From Rhizobium sp. 18065 (GTDB lineage Bacteria > Pseudomonadota > Alphaproteobacteria > Rhizobiales > Rhizobiaceae), in assembly GCF_902706095.1 (NCBI RefSeq), contig NZ_CACSJP010000009.1:1-64000 (forward strand): a stretch of 64,000 nucleotides of DNA. Reading direction: 5' to 3'. This document shows positions 16,023-24,895 of the stretch, piece by piece. Numbering within the stretch: position 1 is the stretch's first letter; every line of letters starts with the position of its first letter. The translations under genes and the position numbers were made by a program. The notes below the pieces were generated by a model. It did no database searches, had not been told where the DNA came from, and worked only from the letters and a program-made list of their open reading frames with translations.

Positions 16023-16826
16023 ATGAACGCCATTCCCCGCAATCTTCATAGCGATATCCCGGCCTATTCGCCGACCGGCAATGAATGCGCGCTGTTCGAA
16101 ACGGCCTGGACACGGCAATTGCCGTTGCTGTTGAAAGGTCCGACCGGCTGCGGCAAGACCCGATTTGTAAGCCATATGGCTGAGAGGCTCAGCCTGCCGC
16201 TGACCACAGTCTCTTGCCACGACGATCTGGCGGCGGCCGACCTGACCGGTCGTTATCTTCTGAAGGGCGGCGATACCGTCTGGGTCGATGGTCCGCTCAC
16301 TCGCGCCGTCCGGCAAGGCGGCATCTGCTATCTCGACGAGGTGGTCGAAGCGCGCAAGGACGTTGCCGTCGTGTTGCATCCGCTGACCGATGATCGCCGC
16401 ATACTGCCATTGGAGCGGACCGGCGAGGAACTCGCTGCGCCGGCCTCGTTCATGCTCGTGGTTTCCTATAATCCCGGCTACCAAAGCCTGCTCAAGGCGT
16501 TGAAGCCTTCGACGCGCCAGCGCTTCGTCGCGATCGAATTCGACTTCCTTCCCAAGTCACGGGAAATCGAGGTTGTGTCTGCCGAAAGCGGTTTGTCGGT
16601 TACTGCCGTCGAACCTCTGGTCGAACTGGCCCGGCGGCTTCGGACGCTCAAGGGGCATGATCTCGAGGAAGGCGTATCGACCCGCCTTCTCGTCTACTGC
16701 GCGAGCTTGATCGATGCCGGTCTTTCTCCCCGCGATGCCGTTCGTGCGGCAATGATCGAGCCACTGACCGATGAACCGGATGTGCGCTCGGCTCTTAGCG
16801 AACTTGCACAAGCGATCATCCGCTAG
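16023..16826 (+). CDS. norQ: NorQ, MoxR-type AAA+ ATPase for NO reductase activation
   Basis: A 267-residue AAA+ ATPase of the MoxR/CbbQ/NorQ group. Walker A GPTGCGKTR is at about residue 40, Walker B ICYLDEVVEAR at about 100, and the sensor region SYNPGYQSLLKALKPSTRQR follows. NorQ works with the VWA protein NorD to mature the NorCB complex, probably by metal insertion at the Fe-B site. ATG 16023 lies 64 bp after norB; the frame upstream runs into norB and is rejected. norD begins 13 bp after the stop. Confidence 0.95.
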   Translation: MNAIPRNLHSDIPAYSPTGNECALFETAWTRQLPLLLKGPTGCGKTRFVSHMAERLSLPLTTVSCHDDLAAADLTGRYLLKGGDTVWVDGPLTRAVRQGGICYLDEVVEARKDVAVVLHPLTDDRRILPLERTGEELAAPASFMLVVSYNPGYQSLLKALKPSTRQRFVAIEFDFLPKSREIEVVSAESGLSVTAVEPLVELARRLRTLKGHDLEEGVSTRLLVYCASLIDAGLSPRDAVRAAMIEPLTDEPDVRSALSELAQAIIR

Positions 16827-16839
16827 AAGTGAGGCTCTT

Positions 16840-18738
16840 ATGCTGGATTTTCTCGAGCTGGAGGAAACCGTCGGGCGCGCTTGGCACAACCTCGCCGGCG
16901 ATACCCGGACCTGGCCGCGCTATCCGGCGGAGGCGGTCAGGCTAGAGGACATGCTGGTGGTGCTTTCCGTCTGCTTCCGTGGCTTCGGCGGTGAAAGAAC
17001 GGTTCAACTTTTGCCAGCGCGGGGCAACACTTCGACGCATCGCTTGCGGTTGCGCCAGCGCATGGGGCTTGGGGAGGAAAAGCTTATCCAGCCCGCGCGC
17101 GACGAGGCGAGCCTGATGCTGCCGCCGGTGATCGACCTTATGCCGGAACAGGAGCTCAACCGCGACCTCTACCTCTGGCTTGCTGCCTCAATGGCCGTTA
17201 TGCCGCTTGAACCCGTGGTGCATGTAGATCCACTGCGACGCGACTTTGCCACGCTGGAGCAGGCATCCGCGCTTGTAGAGCGGGTCCTGGAAGCCTTTCC
17301 GGGTCTTGCCAGCCGTTATCGCCGGCTTTGCCTCGCCCTGCTGGCCGAACGCCAGAGGGGTAAGCTGCCACGTGTCGAGCAGCAGATGGAAGCGCGCGCG
17401 ATCGACCTGCTGCGCCAGGGTGCCGACCTTGCGCCGCTGGTGATTCACGGGGATCTGCCGCTCTCGACCCCTCCCGGTTATCTGCCGGTCCTGCCCGTGC
17501 CACTGTGGCCGCAGGCTATGTCGCGGGCGGAATCGGACGGGCGACAGGCGCCAGACGAGCCTGTCGGCGCGGGGAGCCGGCAACAACAGGTGGGCGGCCG
17601 TCATGTCGCTATGCGCGAAAAGGATTCCGCCGCCAAAGGGGAGCGCAGCCCTTTTATTCTCAACCGGTTTGAAAAAATCCTCGCCATGGCCGAAATGGTC
17701 AATGTCGACCGGCCTTCCGACGACAGTGATGATCACGATGCCACAGCTGCGGATGAACTCGACGAAATGGTGCTGGGCGAGCGTCAGGGACGCCCGTCGG
17801 CCCGCTTTCGTTTCGATCTCGACCTGCCGCCAGAAGCGCTTCTCCACGCGGCGCTGCAATCCGACCTAACCTATCCGGAATGGGATTATCGCCGAGGCAT
17901 CTACCTCAAGGATCATTGCCGCGTCGTTGTCGGTCCCGCGCAGACAGAGGGGGATGCGCACGTTCAGAGCGAAGAGATGAAGAGCCTCGTCCGCCGTGTT
18001 CGACGCCAGTTCGAGGCGATGCGGCCCAAGCACGAACTGCTGCGAGCGCAGTTCGACGGCGCTGACCTCGATCTGGATGCGGTCGTTCGCAGCCGGACGG
18101 AATTCACGGCGAGCGGCGAATGCTCGGATCGCATCCACCTGATGAGCCGGCCTCAGACCCACGACCTCGCCGTGACCTTGCTGGTCGACGTTTCACTTTC
18201 GACAGATGCTTGGTTCAACGACCGGCGTGTGCTTGACGTCGAGAAGGAGGCTGTGATGGTGCTGGCTGAGGGGCTTGCCGCCTGCGGCGACAATCACTCC
18301 ATCCTCACCTTCACCTCCAGGCGGCGGGACTGGGTTCGGATCGAAACCGTGAAGGCCTTCGACGAACCGATGAGTGCAACCGTCCGCCAGCGCATCGCCT
18401 CGCTGAAACCCGGATATTACACCCGCATGGGGGCTGCCATCCGCCATGCGACCGCCGCACTGGCCGAACAGCCGAACCGAAAGCACCTGCTGCTCGTGCT
18501 GACCGACGGCAAGCCCAATGACGTCGATCACTACGAGGGACGCTTTGCCCTTGAGGATACAAGGCGCGCGATCACCGAGGCGCGGCGACGCGGCGTGCAC
18601 CTCTTCGGCGTTACCGTAGATCAGGACGCCAAGACCTATGTGCCGGCCATCTTCGGGCATCATGGCTTCGCTGTCGTTCCCGACATTCGTCGGCTTCCGG
18701 CGGCATTGCCCGCGATCTACCGCGCGCTCGTCCGCTGA
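16840..18738 (+). CDS. norD: NorD, von Willebrand factor A domain protein for NO reductase activation
   Basis: A 632-residue cytoplasmic protein with a C-terminal VWA domain whose metal-ion-dependent adhesion site DVSLSTD starts at about residue 448, with the later LVLTDGKPND. It pairs with NorQ in activation of NO reductase. A charged, low-complexity middle part (about residues 230-310) links the N-terminal region to the VWA end. ATG 16840 is preferred over 16771, which overlaps norQ. A strong hairpin follows the stop. Confidence 0.95.
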   Translation: MLDFLELEETVGRAWHNLAGDTRTWPRYPAEAVRLEDMLVVLSVCFRGFGGERTVQLLPARGNTSTHRLRLRQRMGLGEEKLIQPARDEASLMLPPVIDLMPEQELNRDLYLWLAASMAVMPLEPVVHVDPLRRDFATLEQASALVERVLEAFPGLASRYRRLCLALLAERQRGKLPRVEQQMEARAIDLLRQGADLAPLVIHGDLPLSTPPGYLPVLPVPLWPQAMSRAESDGRQAPDEPVGAGSRQQQVGGRHVAMREKDSAAKGERSPFILNRFEKILAMAEMVNVDRPSDDSDDHDATAADELDEMVLGERQGRPSARFRFDLDLPPEALLHAALQSDLTYPEWDYRRGIYLKDHCRVVVGPAQTEGDAHVQSEEMKSLVRRVRRQFEAMRPKHELLRAQFDGADLDLDAVVRSRTEFTASGECSDRIHLMSRPQTHDLAVTLLVDVSLSTDAWFNDRRVLDVEKEAVMVLAEGLAACGDNHSILTFTSRRRDWVRIETVKAFDEPMSATVRQRIASLKPGYYTRMGAAIRHATAALAEQPNRKHLLLVLTDGKPNDVDHYEGRFALEDTRRAITEARRRGVHLFGVTVDQDAKTYVPAIFGHHGFAVVPDIRRLPAALPAIYRALVR

Positions 18739-18755
18739 TTCGCGAACGCGCAAGA

Positions 18756-18789
18756 AGGAGCCCGGCTCGTACGGACCGAGCCGGGCTCT
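18756..18789. terminator. Bidirectional terminator between norD and hemN
   Basis: Perfect 12-bp stem GAGCCCGGCTCG / CGAGCCGGGCTC, 7-nt loop, followed by TTTC. It sits 17 bp past the norD stop and 20 bp before the convergent hemN stop. Confidence 0.75.
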
Positions 18790-18809
18790 TTCATATTCGC
18801 TGACGGGGC

Positions 18810-20177
18810 TCAGGCGGCGGCGGCGTGTGTGCGTCCGCTTTCGCCCAGATAGGCATCGAAGCAGGACGCGACAGTCCGGATCAGGAAGCGGTGCTTCGTG
18901 TCGACCGTCAGATTATTGCCATTCAGCGATACGATACCGTCGGCGAGCAAGGTCTCCAACATTGCATTGGTTTTTCTCAGGGCCTCGACGGGGTGGCCGA
19001 ACCGTTGGGCGATGTCTCCAAGGTCAACCTCGAAATCGCACATCAGCCGTTCAATGACCGAGGCCCGCATCCGGTCTTCGCCGGTTAATCTGTAGCCTTT
19101 CGAGGTTGCAAGCTCGCCCGACGATATACGCTGCGCATAGCGCCCGATCGCTACGTCGTTCTGAACATAGCCCTCGGACATGCGCCCGATCGCGGATGCC
19201 CCGAGTCCGATAAGGGTTTGCGAGCCGTCGGTGGTGTATCCTTGAAAGTTGCGGTGCAGCTCGCCACGATCGGCGGCGATCGAAAGCGCGTCGCCGGGCA
19301 GCGCGAAGTGATCGAGGCCGATCCGGCGGTAACCGGCAGCAACCAGCGTCTCTGCGATTGCTTCCGCCTGGGCGTGGCGCTGTCGGCCGTCTCCCAGAGC
19401 ATTTTCATCGATCAGGCGCTGATGTTTCTTGAACGTCGGGACATGCGCATAACCGAACACGGCAAATCGCTCCGGTCTCATGGCGGCGGCGATGCGGGCC
19501 GTTTCGGCAGCCGAGTTGACGGTCTGGTGCGGCAGGCCGTAGATCAAATCAAAATTGATGCTGTCCGCTCCGGCGTTGCGAAGACCGGCCAAGGCATCGG
19601 CGGTCTGCTCGACGGTCTGGATACGGTTGATCGCCTTCTGCACCTTCAGATCGAAGCTTTGTACACCGAGGCTGGCGCGCGTCAGTCCTGCTTGTCCGAG
19701 CGCATCCGTCATTTCCGGCGTCAGGGTCCGAGGGTCGATTTCGACGGCCAGTTCGACTGTCCGGTCAAGTTGGAACGCGCGATCGAGCGATTGCTTCAGG
19801 TCGAGAAACTCTTCTGGCTTCATGATCGTCGGCGTACCGCCGCCGAAGTGAATGGTGTCGACCTTTTGCCGCCGACCAATTGCCTCTGAGACCAACCGCA
19901 CTTCCCGCTTCAGCACGGTGAGATAGTCGAGGATCGGCGCATCCTTCTGGCTGATGGTCGTATGACAGCCGCAATACCAGCACATCGAGCGACAGAAGGG
20001 CACATGGAGATAGAGCGACGCCGGCTCCGTCTCAGAAATCTTTCCGAGCAGATCCCGGTAACTGCCGGGGCCGATGACGCTTGAGAAGCGTGGAGCCGTG
20101 GGATAGCTGGTGTAGCGGGGCAGGCGGGTCTCGCCGTAACGGCTGACGATGCCGCCAGTTGTAGTGTCGCTGGTCAT
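18810..20177 (-). CDS. hemN: Oxygen-independent coproporphyrinogen III dehydrogenase HemN
   Basis: A 455-residue radical SAM enzyme that converts coproporphyrinogen III to protoporphyrinogen IX without O2, supplying haem for NorB, NorC, NapB and NapC in anaerobic cells. The CxxxCxxC motif is in VPFCRSMCWYCGCHT, followed by the SAM-binding IHFGGGTPT. Length is normal for HemN rather than the shorter HemW. ATG 20177 is chosen; the frame upstream to 20357 has no support. An NnrR-like box lies 53 bp upstream. Confidence 0.94.
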   Translation of the reverse strand: MTSDTTTGGIVSRYGETRLPRYTSYPTAPRFSSVIGPGSYRDLLGKISETEPASLYLHVPFCRSMCWYCGCHTTISQKDAPILDYLTVLKREVRLVSEAIGRRQKVDTIHFGGGTPTIMKPEEFLDLKQSLDRAFQLDRTVELAVEIDPRTLTPEMTDALGQAGLTRASLGVQSFDLKVQKAINRIQTVEQTADALAGLRNAGADSINFDLIYGLPHQTVNSAAETARIAAAMRPERFAVFGYAHVPTFKKHQRLIDENALGDGRQRHAQAEAIAETLVAAGYRRIGLDHFALPGDALSIAADRGELHRNFQGYTTDGSQTLIGLGASAIGRMSEGYVQNDVAIGRYAQRISSGELATSKGYRLTGEDRMRASVIERLMCDFEVDLGDIAQRFGHPVEALRKTNAMLETLLADGIVSLNGNNLTVDTKHRFLIRTVASCFDAYLGESGRTHAAAA

Positions 20178-20229
20178 GGTGTCGCTCCAATTGATCTGAC
20201 CTTGACAATAGTCACGACGCGCGATGCCT

Positions 20230-20247
20230 CTTTGTCGAAAGGCAAGC
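20230..20247 (-). promoter_or_regulatory. NnrR-like box before hemN
   Basis: CTTTGT-CGAAAG-GCAAGC matches CTTTGC-N6-GCAAAG at nine of twelve arm positions. The centre at 20238.5 predicts a hemN start site near 20197, 20 nt before the ATG. Confidence 0.55.
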
Positions 20248-20275
20248 ATCATTTCGTTGACAGACGCACGCTCAT

Positions 20276-20293
20276 CTTTGTCGCAGCACAACG
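20276..20293 (+). promoter_or_regulatory. NnrR-like box before the first DUF2249 gene
   Basis: CTTTGT-CGCAGC-ACAACG contains the dyad TTGT-N6-ACAA. The centre at 20284.5 predicts transcription from near 20326, 56 nt before the ATG at 20382. Confidence 0.5.
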
Positions 20294-20381
20294 ATGCGCA
20301 ATGGCAATGCGGTCTAGATATTTGAGCCACTGCCCGTTTGGTGGTGACAGGTGCCAACTCAATCTACAGGACCAAGTATCC

Positions 20382-20663
20382 ATGACATTGCTCGACGAGC
20401 AGACGATCTCGCTTGACGTTCGAACCATTCCGCGGCCAGCACGACATCCGCAGATTTTCGGAATGTTGAATTCGCTCCAGCCAGGCCAAGCCGTGACGCT
20501 GATTGTCGATCACGACCCGGTTCCATTACACTACCATTTGGAAACCCATTTCGACGGGCTGTTCAGGTGGGACTATCTTGAACGTGGCCCGGAAATCTGG
20601 CGTGTGCAGATCACGCGGGAGAAACATGAAGGGTGTAATTGCAATTGCGGTGGCGGTCATTGA
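20382..20663 (+). CDS. DUF2249 domain protein with C-terminal Cys-rich tail
   Basis: A 93-residue protein consisting of one DUF2249 domain (LDVRTIPRPARHPQIFGMLN at the start, VTLIVDHDPVPLHYHLETH in the middle) and a tail HEGCNCNCGGGH rich in Cys, Gly and His. The family is related to the TusA/SirA-like fold and is frequent in denitrification clusters; its function is not established. The tail could bind a metal. It lies 94 bp before a second DUF2249 gene and shares its direction. Confidence 0.8.
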   Translation: MTLLDEQTISLDVRTIPRPARHPQIFGMLNSLQPGQAVTLIVDHDPVPLHYHLETHFDGLFRWDYLERGPEIWRVQITREKHEGCNCNCGGGH

Positions 20664-20670
20664 TGTAGAG

Positions 20671-20698
20671 TGGAGCGGCTGCCCCGGCAGCCGCTCCA
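20671..20698 (+). terminator. GC-rich hairpin between the two DUF2249 genes
   Basis: Perfect 12-bp stem TGGAGCGGCTGC / GCAGCCGCTCCA with a 4-nt loop, 8 bp after the first gene. No T-run follows, so it may be an attenuator or stabiliser. Confidence 0.5.
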
Positions 20699-20756
20699 TC
20701 CGCGATTAAATCGATCGGCATTTTGTTGTGTGCCCGGTCCAGGGAGAGGTGATCTT

Positions 20757-21275
20757 ATGCAGCCGCGCTTCAAGGAACTCGATGTTCGGCCGATGTTGAT
20801 GAATGGTGGAGAACCGTTTCCGTCCATTATGCAGGCGGTCGAACTGTTGGAGCCGGGTGAGGGCTTGCGGCTCATGGCGACGTTTCGACCGACGCCTCTG
20901 CTGAGCGTGATGGCCAGGCGCGGCTTTTCGGCGGATGTGAGGCAAATCGATGACGGTAACTGGGAGGTTCTGTTTTCTCCTGTGGAGAAGCCTGTTCCGC
21001 AGGTCTCGGTCTCGGCCGGCGCGGAAGAGGCAGCAGGATGGCCGGATCCCCTGTGGCGGATTGACCTCACCGGCCTTGAGCCTCCGGGTCCGATGGAGAA
21101 AGTCCTCTCACGTATCGACCTCATGGATTCTGGCGAGGTCCTGTTCGCCATTTTTTCGACCGAGCCCGTCTTCCTAATGCCCGAACTTGAAAAACTCGGG
21201 CATCAGTGGGTTGGCAATTACGACGATTCAGGCAACACCTACCGCATGTTCATCCGTATCGGCGGTGGTGCCTGA
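20757..21275 (+). CDS. Tandem DUF2249 domain protein
   Basis: A 172-residue protein with two DUF2249-like repeats: residues 1-75 (FKELDVRPMLMNGGEPFPSI, LRLMATFRPTPLLSVM) and residues 100-172 (WRIDLTGLEPPGPMEKVLSR, VLFAIFSTEPVFLMPELEKL). ATG 20757 follows GGGAGAGGTGATCTT. The 3' end overlaps the convergent nnrS gene by 37 nt. Function unknown; context suggests a role in NO or redox metabolism shared with the single-domain neighbour. Confidence 0.8.
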   Translation: MQPRFKELDVRPMLMNGGEPFPSIMQAVELLEPGEGLRLMATFRPTPLLSVMARRGFSADVRQIDDGNWEVLFSPVEKPVPQVSVSAGAEEAAGWPDPLWRIDLTGLEPPGPMEKVLSRIDLMDSGEVLFAIFSTEPVFLMPELEKLGHQWVGNYDDSGNTYRMFIRIGGGA

Positions 21276-22519
21276 CGGTTGGACTGGCGCCGAACACGTG
21301 TCAGAAGTGGCGCTGCGTTGATCAGGAAGAGCGTAAACCCCGCAATCCACAGGAGCCCTGCCGCAACAATCAGCAGGAAATAAGACTCGGGCAACAGATC
21401 GGCCGCCACCCGAATGAGGCCTGCAAGCAGCAGGCAGGGGCTCGACAATAGGAGCGCTACAGCTCCTCGCTCGGATCGGCCAATATGCAAGCGGATAGAG
21501 CGGTTCATGATAGCCAGGATCATGCCTGCTACAGCACCAATTCCAAGCAGATGAAGCCCCGCATGGTCCGGCATGACCCCCAGGCTCGCGGCAGCAACAC
21601 CGAAAAGTCCAAGCGGAATAAAGACGTAGGATAGCTGCAACGCCAGGATCAAGGGTGCGCCGAGAACGAAGCGGCTGAACCAACCCTTTATACGGATTAA
21701 CTGACATGTCGTGGCTATGCAGGTGGCAATGGTTGTCATTGCACCGTGCGGCGCTGCGGTCCAGATCATCAAAGCGACCGCCGTTGACAACAAGACCGCT
21801 CGATCGATTTTCCGGTTGGCGGGTTCAAGTCGCTTTTTACCGCTTTGTGCCAGCCAACTGTTGGTGAAACTCGGTACCAATTTTGCACTGGTCGACGTGA
21901 TCAGCAGGACATAGATCGACAAGCTTGCGCGTACCCAGAATGTGGTATCGGTGGTCGTCGCGGCGGAAGCATGAAAACCGGCATTGAACGCCGAGAGTAG
22001 CATGAGCGCTGCTAGGGGCTTCAGATCAAGCACACGCCGAGACTTCCGAAACTCCCTGGCACAGAAAAAGGCGAAGATGGGGAGAAAGAGCCAGTCGACC
22101 GAAAGGCATAGTAACATCGGCAGGTGATCGACCGAGAGCAAGGCGATCCGCCCCGCCAGCCACAGAAGCGCGAGACCCGCCAGCGGCCTGCCTGCCAGAG
22201 GGAAGCCACCTGTCCAGTTAGGGATTGTGGTCATCAGATAGCCGACGAGAGCGGCAGTAGCGAAGCCGAACAGCAATTCGTGCGCATGCCAGTTTGACTG
22301 ACCGTAGCGATGGGCAAAGTCAAAGTCTTGCGTCAACAGCGCCAGCCACAAGATCATCGCGATGATCGCCCACACACCGGCCCCCAGGAAAAATGGACGA
22401 AATCCATAGGATAGAAGAACAGGGCCGTCCTGCTGAAGTCCCCTCGGCGTACCATGACCTCTCAGTTGAGATGTTATCTCCCGTGGTATTTTTTCATAGG
22501 TGTTCTTGTCCAAACGCAT
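21239..22519 (-). CDS. nnrS: NnrS family haem-copper membrane protein
   Basis: A 426-residue polytopic membrane protein, the most canonical NnrS of the three here: SYGFRPFFLGAGVWAI at the N-terminus, NWHAHELLFGFATAALVGYL with the paired His, TIPNWTGGFPLAGRPLAGLA, and a later MPDHAGLHLLGIGAVAGM. NnrS helps cells tolerate NO, with genes under NnrR control. A perfect Fnr box lies only 34 bp upstream, shared with nirK on the other side. If activation is from -41.5 the transcript would start almost at the annotated ATG, so the true start may lie slightly downstream. Confidence 0.94.
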   Translation of the reverse strand: MRLDKNTYEKIPREITSQLRGHGTPRGLQQDGPVLLSYGFRPFFLGAGVWAIIAMILWLALLTQDFDFAHRYGQSNWHAHELLFGFATAALVGYLMTTIPNWTGGFPLAGRPLAGLALLWLAGRIALLSVDHLPMLLCLSVDWLFLPIFAFFCAREFRKSRRVLDLKPLAALMLLSAFNAGFHASAATTTDTTFWVRASLSIYVLLITSTSAKLVPSFTNSWLAQSGKKRLEPANRKIDRAVLLSTAVALMIWTAAPHGAMTTIATCIATTCQLIRIKGWFSRFVLGAPLILALQLSYVFIPLGLFGVAAASLGVMPDHAGLHLLGIGAVAGMILAIMNRSIRLHIGRSERGAVALLLSSPCLLLAGLIRVAADLLPESYFLLIVAAGLLWIAGFTLFLINAAPLLTRVRRQSNRQAPPPIRMNMR

Positions 22520-22552
22520 TTTTCCTTCGCAAGACTTTCTGGCCAGATACGA

Positions 22553-22566
22553 TTGATCCAGATCAA
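22553..22566. promoter_or_regulatory. Perfect Fnr/FixK-type box between nnrS and nirK
   Basis: TTGATCCAGATCAA matches TTGAT-N4-ATCAA exactly. For nirK the predicted start site is near 22601, 117 bp before the ATG, with TATTAT as a possible -10 around 22589. Confidence 0.85.
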
Positions 22567-22717
22567 ACTATTTGGTCCTATTATTGAGCTGGTGGCAGAA
22601 TGCCGCATTCGATCTCCTGTTGAAGTTGTTCCACATCAAATAAAAATCTGCACCTCCATTTAAAACAGAAAGCAACGGAGCGCTTCCTGCTCTGCTCTTC
22701 TAAAAGGAGTGAATGAC

Positions 22718-23857
22718 ATGACCGATAGCTTCAGTTTCACCAGGCGAACAATACTGGCGGGTGCTTCTTTCGCCGGTGCCCTTGCGCCGATGATGGCGAC
22801 GACGACGGCGCGGGCGGAAGGCGGTGACATCAAGACCGATGCGTCGGCAGTTGCCGGCGATATCGCCAAGCTGGAGCGTATCAAGGTCGACCTCGTCCGT
22901 CCCCCATTCGTCCATGCGCATGCCCAGAAAGCCGAAGGCGCGCCGAAGGTGGTGGAATTCACCCTGACGATCGAAGAGAAGAAGATCGTCGTCGACGACC
23001 AGGGCACGGAAGTGCACGCCATGACGTTCAACGGCTCTGTGCCCGGTCCAATGATGGTCGTGCATCAGGGCGACTATGTCGAGCTGACCCTGATTAACCC
23101 GGAAAGCAACAGCCTGCAGCACAACATCGATTTCCATTCAGCCACAGGTGCGCTGGGCGGTGGTGCGCTGACCCTCGTCAACCCGGGTGAAAAAGCAGTG
23201 CTGCGCTTCAAGGCGACGAAGGCAGGCGTCTTCGTCTATCACTGCGCACCTCCCGGAATGGTTCCGTGGCACGTCACATCGGGTATGAACGGTGCGATCA
23301 TGGTTCTGCCGCGCGAGGGACTGACCGACCACAAGGGCAACGACCTCGTCTACGACAAGATTTATTATGTCGGCGAGCAGGATTTCTATGTCCCGAAAGA
23401 CCAGGACGGAAACTTCAAGAAATACGAAAGTGCGGGAGACGCCTATACGGACGTCCTGGATGTCATGAAGACACTCACGCCGAGCCATATTGTCTTCAAC
23501 GGCGCGGTCGGCGCTCTCACCGGCGACAATGCGATGACGGCGGAAGTGGGTGATCGCGTTCTGATCGTACATTCGCAGGCAAATCGCGACACTCGCCCGC
23601 ACCTGATCGGTGGCCATGGCGACTTTGTCTGGGCGACGGGAAAGTTCGCCAACCCGCCGGAACTCGACCAGGAAACGTGGTTCATACCAGGCGGTGCGGC
23701 GGGGGCTGCTTACTATACCTTCCAGCAGCCGGGCATCTACGCCTATGTCAACCACAACCTGATTGAAGCTTTCGAGCTCGGTGCTGCCGGCCACTTCAAG
23801 GTCACCGGCGATTGGAATGATGATCTGATGACCGCGCTGGTCAAACCTGAAAGCTGA
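22718..23857 (+). CDS. nirK: Copper-containing nitrite reductase NirK
   Basis: A 379-residue periplasmic enzyme that reduces nitrite to NO. The N-terminus is a Tat signal ([17 protein letters not shown]). Type 1 and type 2 copper ligands are visible: [10 protein letters not shown] (with the catalytic Asp), [18 protein letters not shown] (His, Cys, His, Met), [14 protein letters not shown] and [20 protein letters not shown] 22718 sits 9 bp after AAGGAG; a GTG at 22709 overlaps that site and is rejected. nirV follows after a hairpin, and nnrR and pseudoazurin are next. Confidence 0.98.
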   Translation: MTDSFSFTRRTILAGASFAGALAPMMATTTARAEGGDIKTDASAVAGDIAKLERIKVDLVRPPFVHAHAQKAEGAPKVVEFTLTIEEKKIVVDDQGTEVHAMTFNGSVPGPMMVVHQGDYVELTLINPESNSLQHNIDFHSATGALGGGALTLVNPGEKAVLRFKATKAGVFVYHCAPPGMVPWHVTSGMNGAIMVLPREGLTDHKGNDLVYDKIYYVGEQDFYVPKDQDGNFKKYESAGDAYTDVLDVMKTLTPSHIVFNGAVGALTGDNAMTAEVGDRVLIVHSQANRDTRPHLIGGHGDFVWATGKFANPPELDQETWFIPGGAAGAAYYTFQQPGIYAYVNHNLIEAFELGAAGHFKVTGDWNDDLMTALVKPES

Positions 23858-23873
23858 TCTGTCGGAAATAGAG

Positions 23874-23893
23874 GGTGCCCGCCGTCGGGCACC
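23874..23893 (+). terminator. Short hairpin between nirK and nirV
   Basis: 8-bp stem GGTGCCCG / CGGGCACC with loop CCGT, 16 bp after nirK. It lacks a T-run, so partial termination or 3' end protection of nirK mRNA is more likely than full termination. Confidence 0.5.
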
Positions 23894-23927
23894 TTCAAGA
23901 TTTGTCTCTTTGACAACGAGCATCGTC

Positions 23928-24821
23928 ATGTCAATTTCGATCCCCACATCTGGCCACTGGCTGTCCATGGGTTCGGTCGCGCTGCCGATCGTTCTCATCG
24001 GCGCTCTCTCGCTCGCCTTGGCGACGCAGTCCGGCGTCGTGCGGTTCAGCACTGCGAGCCTTCCCTCGCCGCCGACAATTTTGATCGCTGCGGGTTCTTT
24101 TTCCTACCGCCAGCCAGGTGAGTTCTATCGCTCCGGTTACGCCGTCGATGGTCCAAAAGCAGCCGAGGCAATGCTGCGGCCGGTGACCATCATGAAGTAC
24201 CAGGTCAGCACGATGGGCTACGACACCTGCGTAGCCGAAGCGGCGTGCCCCGCGCGGGAATCGGTGACGCCGTCGCTGGCCCATATGCCGGCGACAGGCG
24301 TCAGTCATGACGATGCGACAGCCTATGCACGGTGGTTTTCGGAAAAGACTGGTGTTACCTGGCGCCTGCCGAGCGACAAGGAACTCGCTTTCGCTGCTGG
24401 TAATAGGTTTCCGGATGATGCGCTGGGGATAGATCCTTCTGGCAACAACCCGGCACTCCGCTGGCTCGCCGACTACGAGCGGGAGGCTGCTCGCAAGGGA
24501 TCGCGAGAGCCGGAGCCGCTTGCATACGGCAGTTTCGGTGAAAGTGAGCATGGTCTCTCCGACTTTGCCGGCAATGTCTGGGAGTGGACCTCGACATGCA
24601 ATCGTCGCGTCGATCTGTCGATCGAAGGACAGGCGGTAACTTCCGAAAGCTGCGGGGTCTACATTGCTGCGGGAAAACACCGCGCGCCGTTAAGCTCTTT
24701 TATCCGTGATCCGAAGAGTGGCGGCTGCTCCGTCGGGGTTCCTCCAGACCATGTCGGTTTTCGTCTGGTCAAAGATACCCGTTGGTACGCGCCTGTGCTC
24801 TATGCTCTTCACCTCGGGTGA
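23928..24821 (+). CDS. nirV: NirV, formylglycine-generating-enzyme-like protein
   Basis: A 297-residue protein of the SUMF1/FGE-sulfatase fold that accompanies nirK in many denitrifiers. An N-terminal hydrophobic helix (VALPIVLIGALSLALAT) suggests export or anchoring on the periplasmic side. Family motifs include TGVTWRLPSDKELAFAAGNR and LSDFAGNVWEWTSTCNRR. The role is uncertain; it is not strictly needed for NirK activity in species tested, as far as I recall. ATG 23928 is used; a TTG 18 nt earlier is possible. Confidence 0.9.
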   Translation: MSISIPTSGHWLSMGSVALPIVLIGALSLALATQSGVVRFSTASLPSPPTILIAAGSFSYRQPGEFYRSGYAVDGPKAAEAMLRPVTIMKYQVSTMGYDTCVAEAACPARESVTPSLAHMPATGVSHDDATAYARWFSEKTGVTWRLPSDKELAFAAGNRFPDDALGIDPSGNNPALRWLADYEREAARKGSREPEPLAYGSFGESEHGLSDFAGNVWEWTSTCNRRVDLSIEGQAVTSESCGVYIAAGKHRAPLSSFIRDPKSGGCSVGVPPDHVGFRLVKDTRWYAPVLYALHLG

Positions 24822-24895
24822 TGTAGCTTGCTGCCGCCTCACCGATATCCATCCTTCGGTTGATGCGATCAGCAGGTGGGTAAAGGAAGTATGTT

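Noticed and set aside
14597-16042. Long open frame (481 codons) on the minus strand opposite norB.
   Set aside because: It lies fully over norB, is very rich in His, Asp and Gln, and is explained by the GC-rich codon pattern of the real gene.
24860-24872. TTGATGCGATCAG upstream of nnrR as an Fnr box.
   Set aside because: The half sites are three bases apart instead of four and the second half is altered.
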